Assembly (NCBI GenBank): GCA_040512755.1
Contig: JBEVEP010000068.1
Span: forward strand, 1-17,128
Source of the DNA: JBEVEP01 sp040512755
GTDB lineage: Bacteria; Pseudomonadota; Alphaproteobacteria; Rhizobiales; Rhizobiaceae
Direction: 5' to 3'
DNA: 17,128 nucleotides
This document shows, piece after piece, positions 6,826 to 12,985 of this stretch. Each line of letters begins with the position of its first letter. Within the stretch, counting starts at the first letter, position 1. The position numbers and the translations under genes were made by a program. The notes beneath the pieces are model-generated. The model ran no database searches, was not told where the DNA came from, and saw only the letters and a list, made by a program, of their open reading frames with translations.

Positions 6826-6841
6826 TTAGGCGTCGATTAAC
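6826..6841 (+). promoter_or_regulatory. Candidate CtrA binding site upstream of pilA
   Basis: TTAG, seven bases, TTAAC is 8 of 9 matches to the CtrA consensus TTAA-N7-TTAAC. It lies about 150 bases before the pilA start, in the divergent region. In Caulobacter CtrA directly activates pilA, which makes the site plausible, but binding here is inferred. Confidence 0.4.
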
Positions 6842-6989
6842 CACGACCGATGTCTTGGACCGGAAAGAATTCGGTAAGGCTGTTTCTTAAGCTGGATGAA
6901 AGAGCTCCCCGTTAGATTGGCCTCATCCGATCGACGCACCAAGAACAGTTGACGGAAGTGCTGTTAACACGTGGAGTAGGAGCTCTCGA

Positions 6990-7166
6990 ATGTCTAAGCT
7001 TTTTGCGCGTTTTGTGAAAGACGAATCCGGCGCGACTGCCATCGAATATGGCCTGATCGCCGCCCTCATCGCACTTGCAATCATGGTCGGCGCCCGGGCA
7101 GTGGGAACCAGCCTCGACGCCCTCTTCAACGATGTCGCGGACGAGCTGGACACAGCTGTAGACTAA
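6990..7166 (+). CDS. pilA: Flp/PilA family type IVb pilin
   Basis: This 58-residue pilin precursor has a short basic leader (MSKLFARFVKDESG) and the class motif ESGATAIEYGLIAALIAL. Cleavage by the prepilin peptidase between G14 and A15 would give a 44-residue mature pilin with Glu at +5 and Tyr at +6, as in Flp pilins, whose hydrophobic helix packs into the fibre core. AGGAG precedes the ATG by 8 bases. It is the major subunit of the adhesive pilus built by the downstream cpa/tad genes. A hairpin and a terminator follow the stop, which would let pilin mRNA greatly exceed operon mRNA. It is the only pilin gene seen in the window. Confidence 0.95.
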   Translation: MSKLFARFVKDESGATAIEYGLIAALIALAIMVGARAVGTSLDALFNDVADELDTAVD

Positions 7167-7174
7167 GCGTCAGC

Positions 7175-7226
7175 TTCCAGCTTGCTGGAAAAGGAGGGCC
7201 GTCCCATGGGGGCGGCCTTCTGTTTT
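7175..7226 (+). terminator. Terminator after pilA, preceded by a small hairpin
   Basis: A perfect hairpin TTCCAG-CTTG-CTGGAA (7175-7190) lies just after the pilA stop. It is followed by a longer stem, GGAGGGCCGTCCC pairing with GGGGCGGCCTTC (7193-7220) with minor mismatch, and then TGTTTT. This probably ends most pilA transcripts, with some read-through or a separate promoter for cpaA. Confidence 0.7.
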
Positions 7227-7321
7227 AAGCGAGGAAATCCGCTCTAACGCGCTTCATCCTTGCTTAAGCGGGCCGGCCTTAAATTGCGCGGGGTCAGCTC
7301 GGCCGTTGACGGGGGGGTCAC

Positions 7322-7843
7322 ATGCTCGAAGCGCTCATCTTCGTTGTCTTTCCATTCTGCATGGCATACGCGGCGATCTCTGACGGGCTCTCCATGACGA
7401 TCCCGAACACCGTTGCAGCTGTGCTCTTGTTGACCTTTGCCATCGTCGCGCCATTGACGGGAATGGACTGGTCCGCGCTAGCCTGGCATTTCGCTGCCGG
7501 GACCCTGGTGCTGGCAGTGACGTTCGGTCTCTTCGCTTTCGGTGGGCTGGGTGGCGGGGATGCGAAACTGCTCGCGGCAACGGCGGTATGGATGGGCTTT
7601 AGCCACCAGCTTCTCGGCTATCTGCTCACTTCGGCGGTCCTGGGAGGCGTGCTGACGATCGCGATATTGCGGTACCGCAGATCGGGACTGTCGCTCCACA
7701 TGGGCCCGAACAGTGTCCTGCACCATTTTGCCGACAAGGATGTCGGCATCCCCTATGGCATCGCGCTCGGCATCGGCGGCCTCATGGCCTTTCCGGACAC
7801 CGCCCTTGTGCAGTGGGCGATAGATCGGTTGACGGCGCTATAG
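7322..7843 (+). CDS. cpaA: Prepilin peptidase CpaA/TadV (A24 family)
   Basis: The 173-residue polytopic membrane protein has the two aspartates of the A24 aspartic proteases: D21 in AAISDGLSMTIPN and D80 in GGLGGGDAKLL, the GxGD motif. It lacks the N-terminal methyltransferase domain of PilD-type enzymes, as expected for CpaA/TadV. It cleaves the leader of the Flp pilin and probably of the TadE-like pseudopilins at the inner membrane. The start is supported by a G-rich ribosome binding site immediately upstream and by a hydrophobic first helix beginning at residue 3. It stands 155 bases after pilA, beyond the pilA terminator, and 174 bases before cpaB. Confidence 0.95.
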   Translation: MLEALIFVVFPFCMAYAAISDGLSMTIPNTVAAVLLLTFAIVAPLTGMDWSALAWHFAAGTLVLAVTFGLFAFGGLGGGDAKLLAATAVWMGFSHQLLGYLLTSAVLGGVLTIAILRYRRSGLSLHMGPNSVLHHFADKDVGIPYGIALGIGGLMAFPDTALVQWAIDRLTAL

Positions 7844-7910
7844 CCATCCGCCCGACCGGGCGCATCACCCTGCTGGGCCACCCGGCTTGGCCGAATTCGA
7901 GGCATTTCCA

Positions 7911-7925
7911 TAAACCTTAAATTAA
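7911..7925. promoter_or_regulatory. Candidate CtrA-like site between cpaA and cpaB
   Basis: TAAA, seven bases, TTAA matches 7 of 8 core positions, in the most AT-rich part (about 7908-7960) of the 174-base cpaA-cpaB gap. A separate promoter for cpaB-tadC is therefore possible. Evidence is weak. Confidence 0.25.
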
Positions 7926-8017
7926 TCACGACCATAAGTATTGCGTTAACTCTAATTTGACGATTGCCGCTGCAGTGTCCTCCCCGGGCAAAGTGAATTT
8001 CGGAGGGGGGTCCGAAA

Positions 8018-8830
8018 ATGGCGGCGTCACGGCTGATCATATTGAGCGTGGCGGTGGCAGCGGCAGGGGGTGCCGGCTACATCGCAAAGAAAATGTCTGG
8101 GGCTCCCCAGGCGATTGCCGTAGCGGCGGCGCCGGACAAACCCGCATTGGCTCTCACGAAGGTTCTGGTCCTCTCCGGCGACGTGCCGATGGGCGCGACC
8201 GTCGACGGTCAGATCCGCTGGCAGGATTGGCCCACCGATGCCGTTGGCGCCAATTTCATCACGCGGGATGCCGAAGCCGACGCGCTGGACCAGTTGAAGG
8301 GCTCCATCGCGCGGATCGCCATGTACAGCGGTGAGCCTCTGCGGCGCTCCAAGCTGATTGGCCAGGGCCAGAGCTTCATGTCATCCATCCTGCCGTCGGG
8401 GAAGCGGGCGATCGCTACCCAGATTGCCGCCGACACATCGGCCGGCGGCTTCATTCTTCCCAATGACTATGTGGACGTTATCATGACGCGCCGCTCACAG
8501 GGCGTGTCGGGAGGGGAAGGTTTCATCACCGAAACAATCCTGAAGAACATTCGTGTTCTGGCGATCGACCAGATGATTCAGGAGGACGAAGAGGGACGTA
8601 AGGTCAAGGTCGGTGACACCGCCACGCTGGAGCTCACGCCCCAGCAGTCCGAGATTATTACGGTTGCGCAACAGATGGCTGACCGGCTGACGCTGGCGCT
8701 TCGCTCCACCGCCGACGCGCAGGAAAAACCCGGCGGCGAAGCCGACTATCTCGTCTCGGGCAACGGTCGCCGCGGCACGGTGCGGTTGATCAGATCAGGC
8801 GAAGTTTCCGAAGTGGGGGCAAGGAAATGA
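8018..8830 (+). CDS. cpaB: Flp pilus assembly protein CpaB (RcpC family)
   Basis: The 270-residue protein has an N-terminal membrane anchor (about residues 5-24), then an SAF-type domain (about 44-110, including the region around VPMGATVDGQIRWQDWP) and an RcpC/CpaB domain (about 120-230, with GFILPNDYVDVIMTRR). In Tad systems CpaB/RcpC is a periplasmic partner of the secretin CpaC. The ATG at 8018 follows a GGAGGGGGG stretch at suitable distance and gives the membrane anchor directly. Its stop overlaps the cpaC start (ATGA), so translation of the two is coupled. Length and position immediately before cpaC match the family. Confidence 0.94.
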   Translation: MAASRLIILSVAVAAAGGAGYIAKKMSGAPQAIAVAAAPDKPALALTKVLVLSGDVPMGATVDGQIRWQDWPTDAVGANFITRDAEADALDQLKGSIARIAMYSGEPLRRSKLIGQGQSFMSSILPSGKRAIATQIAADTSAGGFILPNDYVDVIMTRRSQGVSGGEGFITETILKNIRVLAIDQMIQEDEEGRKVKVGDTATLELTPQQSEIITVAQQMADRLTLALRSTADAQEKPGGEADYLVSGNGRRGTVRLIRSGEVSEVGARK

Positions 8831-10422
8831 TATCAAGAACTCGCCAACACGCGGTCAGGACGACTGGCCTTTCGCGCATGGTTAAAGCGCGCTGGGGCGT
8901 GGCATTCGCAGCCGCCGTGCATCTCGCGCTCGGAAGTGCGATGACCGGCATGGGCGCCAAGGCGGCGGACAGCGGTGCGTACAACGGAACGGCGCAGAAT
9001 GGGTCCTCCGTCGAAGCCCAAAGGATCAAGCTCGGCCTGAATAAATCCGTCGTCATCGATCTCCCGAGTGATGCCTACGACATCCTTGTCGCCAATCCGA
9101 GCGTGGCCGATGCCGTCACCCGTACTGCCCGCCGGATTTACCTCTTCGGCAAGCAGGTCGGCGAGACGAACATCTTTGTCTTCGGGCCTAATGGCGAGCA
9201 GATCGCCAGCCTCGACCTGGTCATCGAGCGCGATGTCGCGGGACTGGAGGACCATCTGAGGCGGTTCATTCCGAACTCCGATATCACCGTCGAGCTCATC
9301 AATGACAACGTGGTCCTGACCGGTACCGTCGAGACGCCGCTCGATGCGTCGCGCGCAGCGCAGCTTGCGCAGATCTTCGTCACGGGCGGTGAGGCGACAA
9401 CAGGTCAATATTCTTTGACTGCTGCCGGCGGATCGCCCAATGGCGGCGTCGACATCAACAACCCGGACCAGACACGCCAGATCAGCCAGATCGTCAATCT
9501 GCTCACGATCATCGGCGAGGACCAGGTCACACTCAAGGTCACGGTCGCTGAAGTCAGCCGGTCCGTGATGAAGCAGCTTGGCGTCAACCTGATCGGCTCC
9601 GACGCCAGCAGCGGCATCAGCTGGGCTGCGATCAGCGACAACATCATGGGGCTCGGCAAACCGCTGTCCAATTCCCAGCTCGCGCTCGGAACGTCCGTGC
9701 TCACCGCCTTCATCAACGCCATGGAGCAGGCCGGGGTGATGAAGACCCTTGCGGAGCCTACCTTGACCGCCGTCTCTGGCGAGAAGGCGACCTTCCAGGT
9801 GGGCGGCGAGTTCAATCTGGTCAGCGGCCAGTCCGTCAGTCAGGGCGATCAGACAAAGGGCGAGTCCGACACAATCACCTATGACATCGAAAAGCTCGAA
9901 TATGGCATCGGCCTCGAATTCCAGCCAGTCGTGCTGTCTCCCGGCCGCATCAGCCTGAAGATCAGGACCGCCGTTTCGGAGCCGACGACCGAGGGTTCCG
10001 TCGGGCTTTCGACCGGACTGAAGGGCGTGCCGGGCGCCAACATGCTGTCGATCCGCAAGCGCCTGGCCGACACGACTGTGGAACTGCCGTCGGGTGGCTC
10101 CATGATGATCGCCGGGCTTGTCCGCGACGACATCAGGCAGGCGATCAACGGGCTTCCCGGCCTGTCCAAGATACCGGTTCTCGGGACGCTTTTCCGCAGC
10201 CGCGACTTCGTCCGCAATGAGACGGAGCTCGTCATCATCGTGACGCCGTATCTCGCGCGTCCGGTCGAGCGGACGGCGCTTGCCAAGCCGGATGACAATT
10301 TCAATGCCGCAAGTGACGGCGCCGGGATGTTTCTCGGCCGCGTCAACCGGGTCTACGGCACGATGCGGACGAATAGACCCAACGGCCGGTACCACGGTGT
10401 GGTCGGCTATATCTACAAGTGA
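8827..10422 (+). CDS. cpaC: Outer-membrane secretin CpaC/RcpA
   Basis: The 531-residue protein begins with a long signal peptide (about residues 1-47, ending GAKAAD). A pilus N-terminal domain follows (about 65-135, with ILVANPSVADAV), then a BON-like domain (about 137-185), and the secretin core (about 235-480) with the typical end GLPGLSKIPVLGTLF, FVRNETELVIIVTPYL. Secretins form the ring through which the pilus crosses the outer membrane. The start overlaps the cpaB stop by 4 bases. A tail of about 50 residues after the secretin core contains GVVGYIYK at the end. The next gene, cpaD, originally began 12 bases after its stop, but an inserted element now lies at that junction. Confidence 0.95.
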   Translation: MISRTRQHAVRTTGLSRMVKARWGVAFAAAVHLALGSAMTGMGAKAADSGAYNGTAQNGSSVEAQRIKLGLNKSVVIDLPSDAYDILVANPSVADAVTRTARRIYLFGKQVGETNIFVFGPNGEQIASLDLVIERDVAGLEDHLRRFIPNSDITVELINDNVVLTGTVETPLDASRAAQLAQIFVTGGEATTGQYSLTAAGGSPNGGVDINNPDQTRQISQIVNLLTIIGEDQVTLKVTVAEVSRSVMKQLGVNLIGSDASSGISWAAISDNIMGLGKPLSNSQLALGTSVLTAFINAMEQAGVMKTLAEPTLTAVSGEKATFQVGGEFNLVSGQSVSQGDQTKGESDTITYDIEKLEYGIGLEFQPVVLSPGRISLKIRTAVSEPTTEGSVGLSTGLKGVPGANMLSIRKRLADTTVELPSGGSMMIAGLVRDDIRQAINGLPGLSKIPVLGTLFRSRDFVRNETELVIIVTPYLARPVERTALAKPDDNFNAASDGAGMFLGRVNRVYGTMRTNRPNGRYHGVVGYIYK

Positions 10423-10424
10423 TT

Positions 10425-10437
10425 GGGGGCGGGCATG
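10425..10437 (+). promoter_or_regulatory. Ribosome binding site of the original cpaD start
   Basis: GGGGGCGGGC directly before ATG at 10435 is a strong site placed 12 bases after the cpaC stop, like the other gene junctions of this operon. The frame from this ATG stays open through the inserted element into cpaD. The ATG that would give a normal lipoprotein signal (10702) now lies 267 bases downstream and lacks a comparable site. Confidence 0.55.
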
Positions 10438-10483
10438 TTTGACGATTTGAAATGCTATGGGGGAACCGGGGGGATCGGGCTAA

Positions 10484-10714
10484 TATCAGTGGCTCCTACT
10501 TTTGAGTCCTCTGCTCGACCCCCTCACCTGCCTGCCGGCATCCTCTCCCCGCAAGCGGGTAGAGGAGCGCTGGCGGCACCGGCGGCGCTGAAATTCACAG
10601 CGTTGGCGACTGGCGAAATCCGAAATGAAGGCGTCACTTCTCCCCGTTTTACGGGGAGAAGTGCCCGGCAGGGCGATGAGGGGCGACACAAACGATCGAA
10701 AATGGCCGCCACTG
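10484..10714 (+). mobile_element. Non-autonomous MITE-like element, copy 1, inserted in the 5' end of cpaD
   Basis: This 231-base element is bounded by CAGTGGC and GCCACTG inverted ends and by direct repeats of GGCTAA (10478-10483 and 10715-10720; GGGCTAA also matches). Inside are two hairpins, CCTCTCCCCGCAAGCGGG-type (about 10541-10565) and CTTCTCCCCGT/ACGGGGAGAAG (about 10637-10662). An inverted copy lies at 11409-11640; the two share 53 identical bases (10520-10572 in this copy) and 34 more near the other end. It codes for no transposase, so it must depend on an enzyme elsewhere. Net insertion is 237 bases, a multiple of three, and it adds no stop codon to cpaD. Confidence 0.75.
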
Positions 10715-11397
10715 GGCTAAGGCGGGCACTCTGCAATGGATCGGTCGTCGCGGCTCTTGCGGTGGCTCTGCTGTCGGGATGCGCGCAGCGCGACAGCATC
10801 ACCGTTGGCGCGGTACCTGACGACTACCGGACAAATCACCCGATCTTCATCGGACAGCAGGACGAGGTTCTCGACCTCCCGGTCGGCGCAGGCGATCGCG
10901 GCATGACCGAACAGCAGCGGGAGGCGCTCGAGGGTTTTCTGGCAAACTATGACCCCGGCGCCGCGCCGGTGCTCTCGATCATCGTGCCGTCAGGTTCGGC
11001 AAACCACGCCGCGGCATCGCATACCGCCAAAGGCTTCGCCCGTGTGGCTGTGGCCAATGGCGTACCGAAATCCAGGATAGCCATCAGGTCCTACCAGGCC
11101 TCGTCGGCGGAGACATCCGCGCCCATCCGCGTGACTTTCACGTCAATGCGGGCCCAGACGGGAAAGTGCGGCCGGTGGCCGGAGGACATCCTCCAGAACA
11201 GCGCCGAGAACAAGCACTATGCGAATTTCGGCTGCTCCTATCAGAACAACCTTGCGGCCCAGGTTTCGAATCCGGCGGATCTCCTTGGGCCACGCAAGCA
11301 ATCGCCAATCGATGCGGAGCGGCGCGATGTTGTCATCAATCGCTATCGGGTCGCTCCGTCATGGGTCGAGCCGCCGCAGCGGGAAGTCTTCTTCTGA
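10702..11397 (+). CDS. cpaD: Pilus assembly lipoprotein CpaD, 5' end altered by an inserted element
   Basis: From the ATG at 10702 the product is 231 residues. It has a basic n-region (MAATGLRRALCNG), a hydrophobic stretch and the lipobox LLSGC with acylated C27. The family signature lies near the C-terminus: KCGRWPEDILQNSAENKHY, FGCSYQNNLAAQVSNPADLL. CpaD is an outer-membrane-associated partner of the CpaC secretin. The 10702 ATG and first five codons lie at the end of the inserted element (10484-10714), with no good ribosome binding site. The frame is also open from ATG 10435, which has a strong site and would give 320 residues with the signal buried at about residue 90. Removing the insertion restores a plausible N-terminus (MFDDLKCYGGTGGIG joined to LRRALCNG). 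I annotate 10702 because it yields a functional signal; the true start is open. Confidence 0.85.
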   Translation: MAATGLRRALCNGSVVAALAVALLSGCAQRDSITVGAVPDDYRTNHPIFIGQQDEVLDLPVGAGDRGMTEQQREALEGFLANYDPGAAPVLSIIVPSGSANHAAASHTAKGFARVAVANGVPKSRIAIRSYQASSAETSAPIRVTFTSMRAQTGKCGRWPEDILQNSAENKHYANFGCSYQNNLAAQVSNPADLLGPRKQSPIDAERRDVVINRYRVAPSWVEPPQREVFF

Positions 11398-11408
11398 CGA
11401 GTAGTTAT

Positions 11409-11640
11409 ACCAGTGGCTGTCATGTTTGACCGATCGTGCCCCGCCCCTCATCGCCCTGCCGGGCACTTCTCCCCGTGGAACGGGGAGAAGAGACGCCCTC
11501 ATCGCGGATTTCGCAAATCGCCAACGCTGCAAATTTCGGCGCCGTCGGCGCTGTCAGCGCTCCTCTACCCGCTTGCGGGGAGAGGATGCCGGCAGGCAGG
11601 TGAGGGGCGATGCAGACGGTTCAAAAGTGGAAGCCACTGG
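11409..11640 (-). mobile_element. Non-autonomous MITE-like element, copy 2, inverted, between cpaD and cpaE
   Basis: This 232-base copy of the element at 10484-10714 lies in the opposite orientation. It is bounded by CCAGTGGC/GCCACTGG ends and by direct repeats of AGTTAT (11403-11408 and 11641-11646), different from the direct repeats of copy 1, which argues for an independent insertion. It starts 11 bases after the cpaD stop. Excising it with one repeat would leave a compact spacer of about 43 bases between cpaD and cpaE, including the cpaE ribosome binding site. It carries the same two internal hairpins and no gene. Confidence 0.75.
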
Positions 11641-11678
11641 AGTTATCGCCGGCATTGGTCGAGGAAGGAAACGACAAG

Positions 11679-12962
11679 ATGAGCAACCTGGCCTACGAGA
11701 CCGAACAGGACGAAGCGGATTCGACGCGATCCGACACCATGTCGCTGAGGGCCCTGCGGCCAGTGCCGCGCATTTCGATCCAGGCTTTCTGCGAGACAGA
11801 AGGCGTCGCTATTCCCATCGAGCGCGCCGGCGAAGACAGGCGCATGACGAAGGCGCATGTGAAGGTTCACATGGGCGGCATCTCGACGGCCATCGAATTC
11901 TACCAGACCGCGCCGACGCCCAATCTGATCATCCTCGAATCCCGGCGCGAACCCAGGGACCTGATCGAGGCGCTGAAGCAACTGGCCGAATTCTGCGATT
12001 CGAATTCCAAGGTCGTTGTCATCGGCCACTACAACGACGTCTGGCTCTATCGCGAACTGATCCGTTCGGGGATTTCCGAGTATATCGTCGCTCCGATCTC
12101 GATGGCCGACATCGTCGGCGTGATCTCATCGATCTTTGTCGATCCCCAGGCCGAGCCGATCGGCCGGTCCATCGCCTTCATCGGCGCAAAGGGCGGCGTC
12201 GGGTCATCCACGCTTGCGCACAATGCGGCGTGGGCCATGTCGTCGCTGTTCGGTTCGGAGGTGGTCGTCGCCGACCTGGACCTGGCGTTCGGGACAGCCA
12301 ACATCAACTTCGACCAGGATCCCGCGCAAGGCATTGCCGAGGCGGTGTTCGCGCCGGAACGCATCGACGAGGTCTATCTCGACCGGTTGCTGGCGACCTG
12401 CGCGGAGCATTTGTCGCTGCTTGCCGCTCCTTCGACGCTCGACCGCGTCTATGATTTCGATCCCGATGCGTTCACACATCTGATCGACACGGCACAGCGC
12501 AGCGCGCCGGTCATCGTTCTTGACATTCCTCATGCTTGGAACGGATGGACGAAGAACACGCTGATGAAGGCGGACGAGATCGTCATTACGGCCACGCCCG
12601 AGCTTGCGAACCTGCGCAACACGAAAAATATCGTCGACATGCTGAAAAAGCTGAGGCCGAACGACCTGCCGCCGAAGCTGGTGATCAACCAGGCCGGTGT
12701 TCCGAAACGCCCCGAGATCACCGCCGCCGATTTTGCCGAGCCGCTCGGAATCCAGCCCATGGCTGTGCTTCCGTTCGATCCGCAGCTCTTCGGCAATGCT
12801 TCGAACAATGGACGCATGCTGGGCGAAACGGACGCCAAGCATGCAATCTCCCAGATGATCAACGAGATGGCACACATCCTGACCGGGCGAAGCGAGATCA
12901 AGGCCAAAAAGAAAACCGGTCTCGAAAGTCTGATCGGCAAGCTGAAACTGGGCAAGAAGTGA
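11679..12962 (+). CDS. cpaE: Pilus localisation ATPase CpaE/TadZ (MinD/ParA-like)
   Basis: The 427-residue protein has an N-terminal receiver-like domain (about residues 58-150) in which the strand normally ending in the phosphorylated Asp reads NLIILES, so it is probably not phosphorylated. The P-loop ATPase domain (about 162-400) has IGAKGGVGSSTLAHN at about 168-182. The first signature lysine (K171) is kept, but the usual GK[ST] lysine is replaced by serine. VVVADLDLAFGTANINFD follows at about 195-212. CpaE/TadZ proteins place the pilus apparatus in the cell, often at a pole. The ATG at 11679 was chosen because GAGGAAGGA lies upstream of it; the longer frame from 11610 starts inside the inserted element. 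A basic C-terminal tail (KAKKKTGLESLIGKLKLGKK) may bind membrane. Confidence 0.94.
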   Translation: MSNLAYETEQDEADSTRSDTMSLRALRPVPRISIQAFCETEGVAIPIERAGEDRRMTKAHVKVHMGGISTAIEFYQTAPTPNLIILESRREPRDLIEALKQLAEFCDSNSKVVVIGHYNDVWLYRELIRSGISEYIVAPISMADIVGVISSIFVDPQAEPIGRSIAFIGAKGGVGSSTLAHNAAWAMSSLFGSEVVVADLDLAFGTANINFDQDPAQGIAEAVFAPERIDEVYLDRLLATCAEHLSLLAAPSTLDRVYDFDPDAFTHLIDTAQRSAPVIVLDIPHAWNGWTKNTLMKADEIVITATPELANLRNTKNIVDMLKKLRPNDLPPKLVINQAGVPKRPEITAADFAEPLGIQPMAVLPFDPQLFGNASNNGRMLGETDAKHAISQMINEMAHILTGRSEIKAKKKTGLESLIGKLKLGKK

Positions 12963-12985
12963 CGATTCGCGGGCGGTAATCCGGC

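Noticed and set aside
8833..10395. Very long minus-strand open frame (520 codons)
   Set aside because: It is the antisense of cpaC; its composition is Asp/Arg/His/Gly-rich with no family features, typical of a shadow frame.
10484..11640. CRISPR array
   Set aside because: There are only two copies, inverted, about 230 bases each, with a gene between them; nothing like short regular direct repeats with spacers occurs in the window.
10484..11640. Composite transposon carrying cpaD
   Set aside because: The copies have no transposase and each has its own flanking direct repeat; cpaD is in its normal operon position, so it was not moved by the pair.
11610..11678. Upstream extension of cpaE
   Set aside because: These 23 codons come mostly from the inserted element; the ATG at 11679 has the good ribosome binding site.
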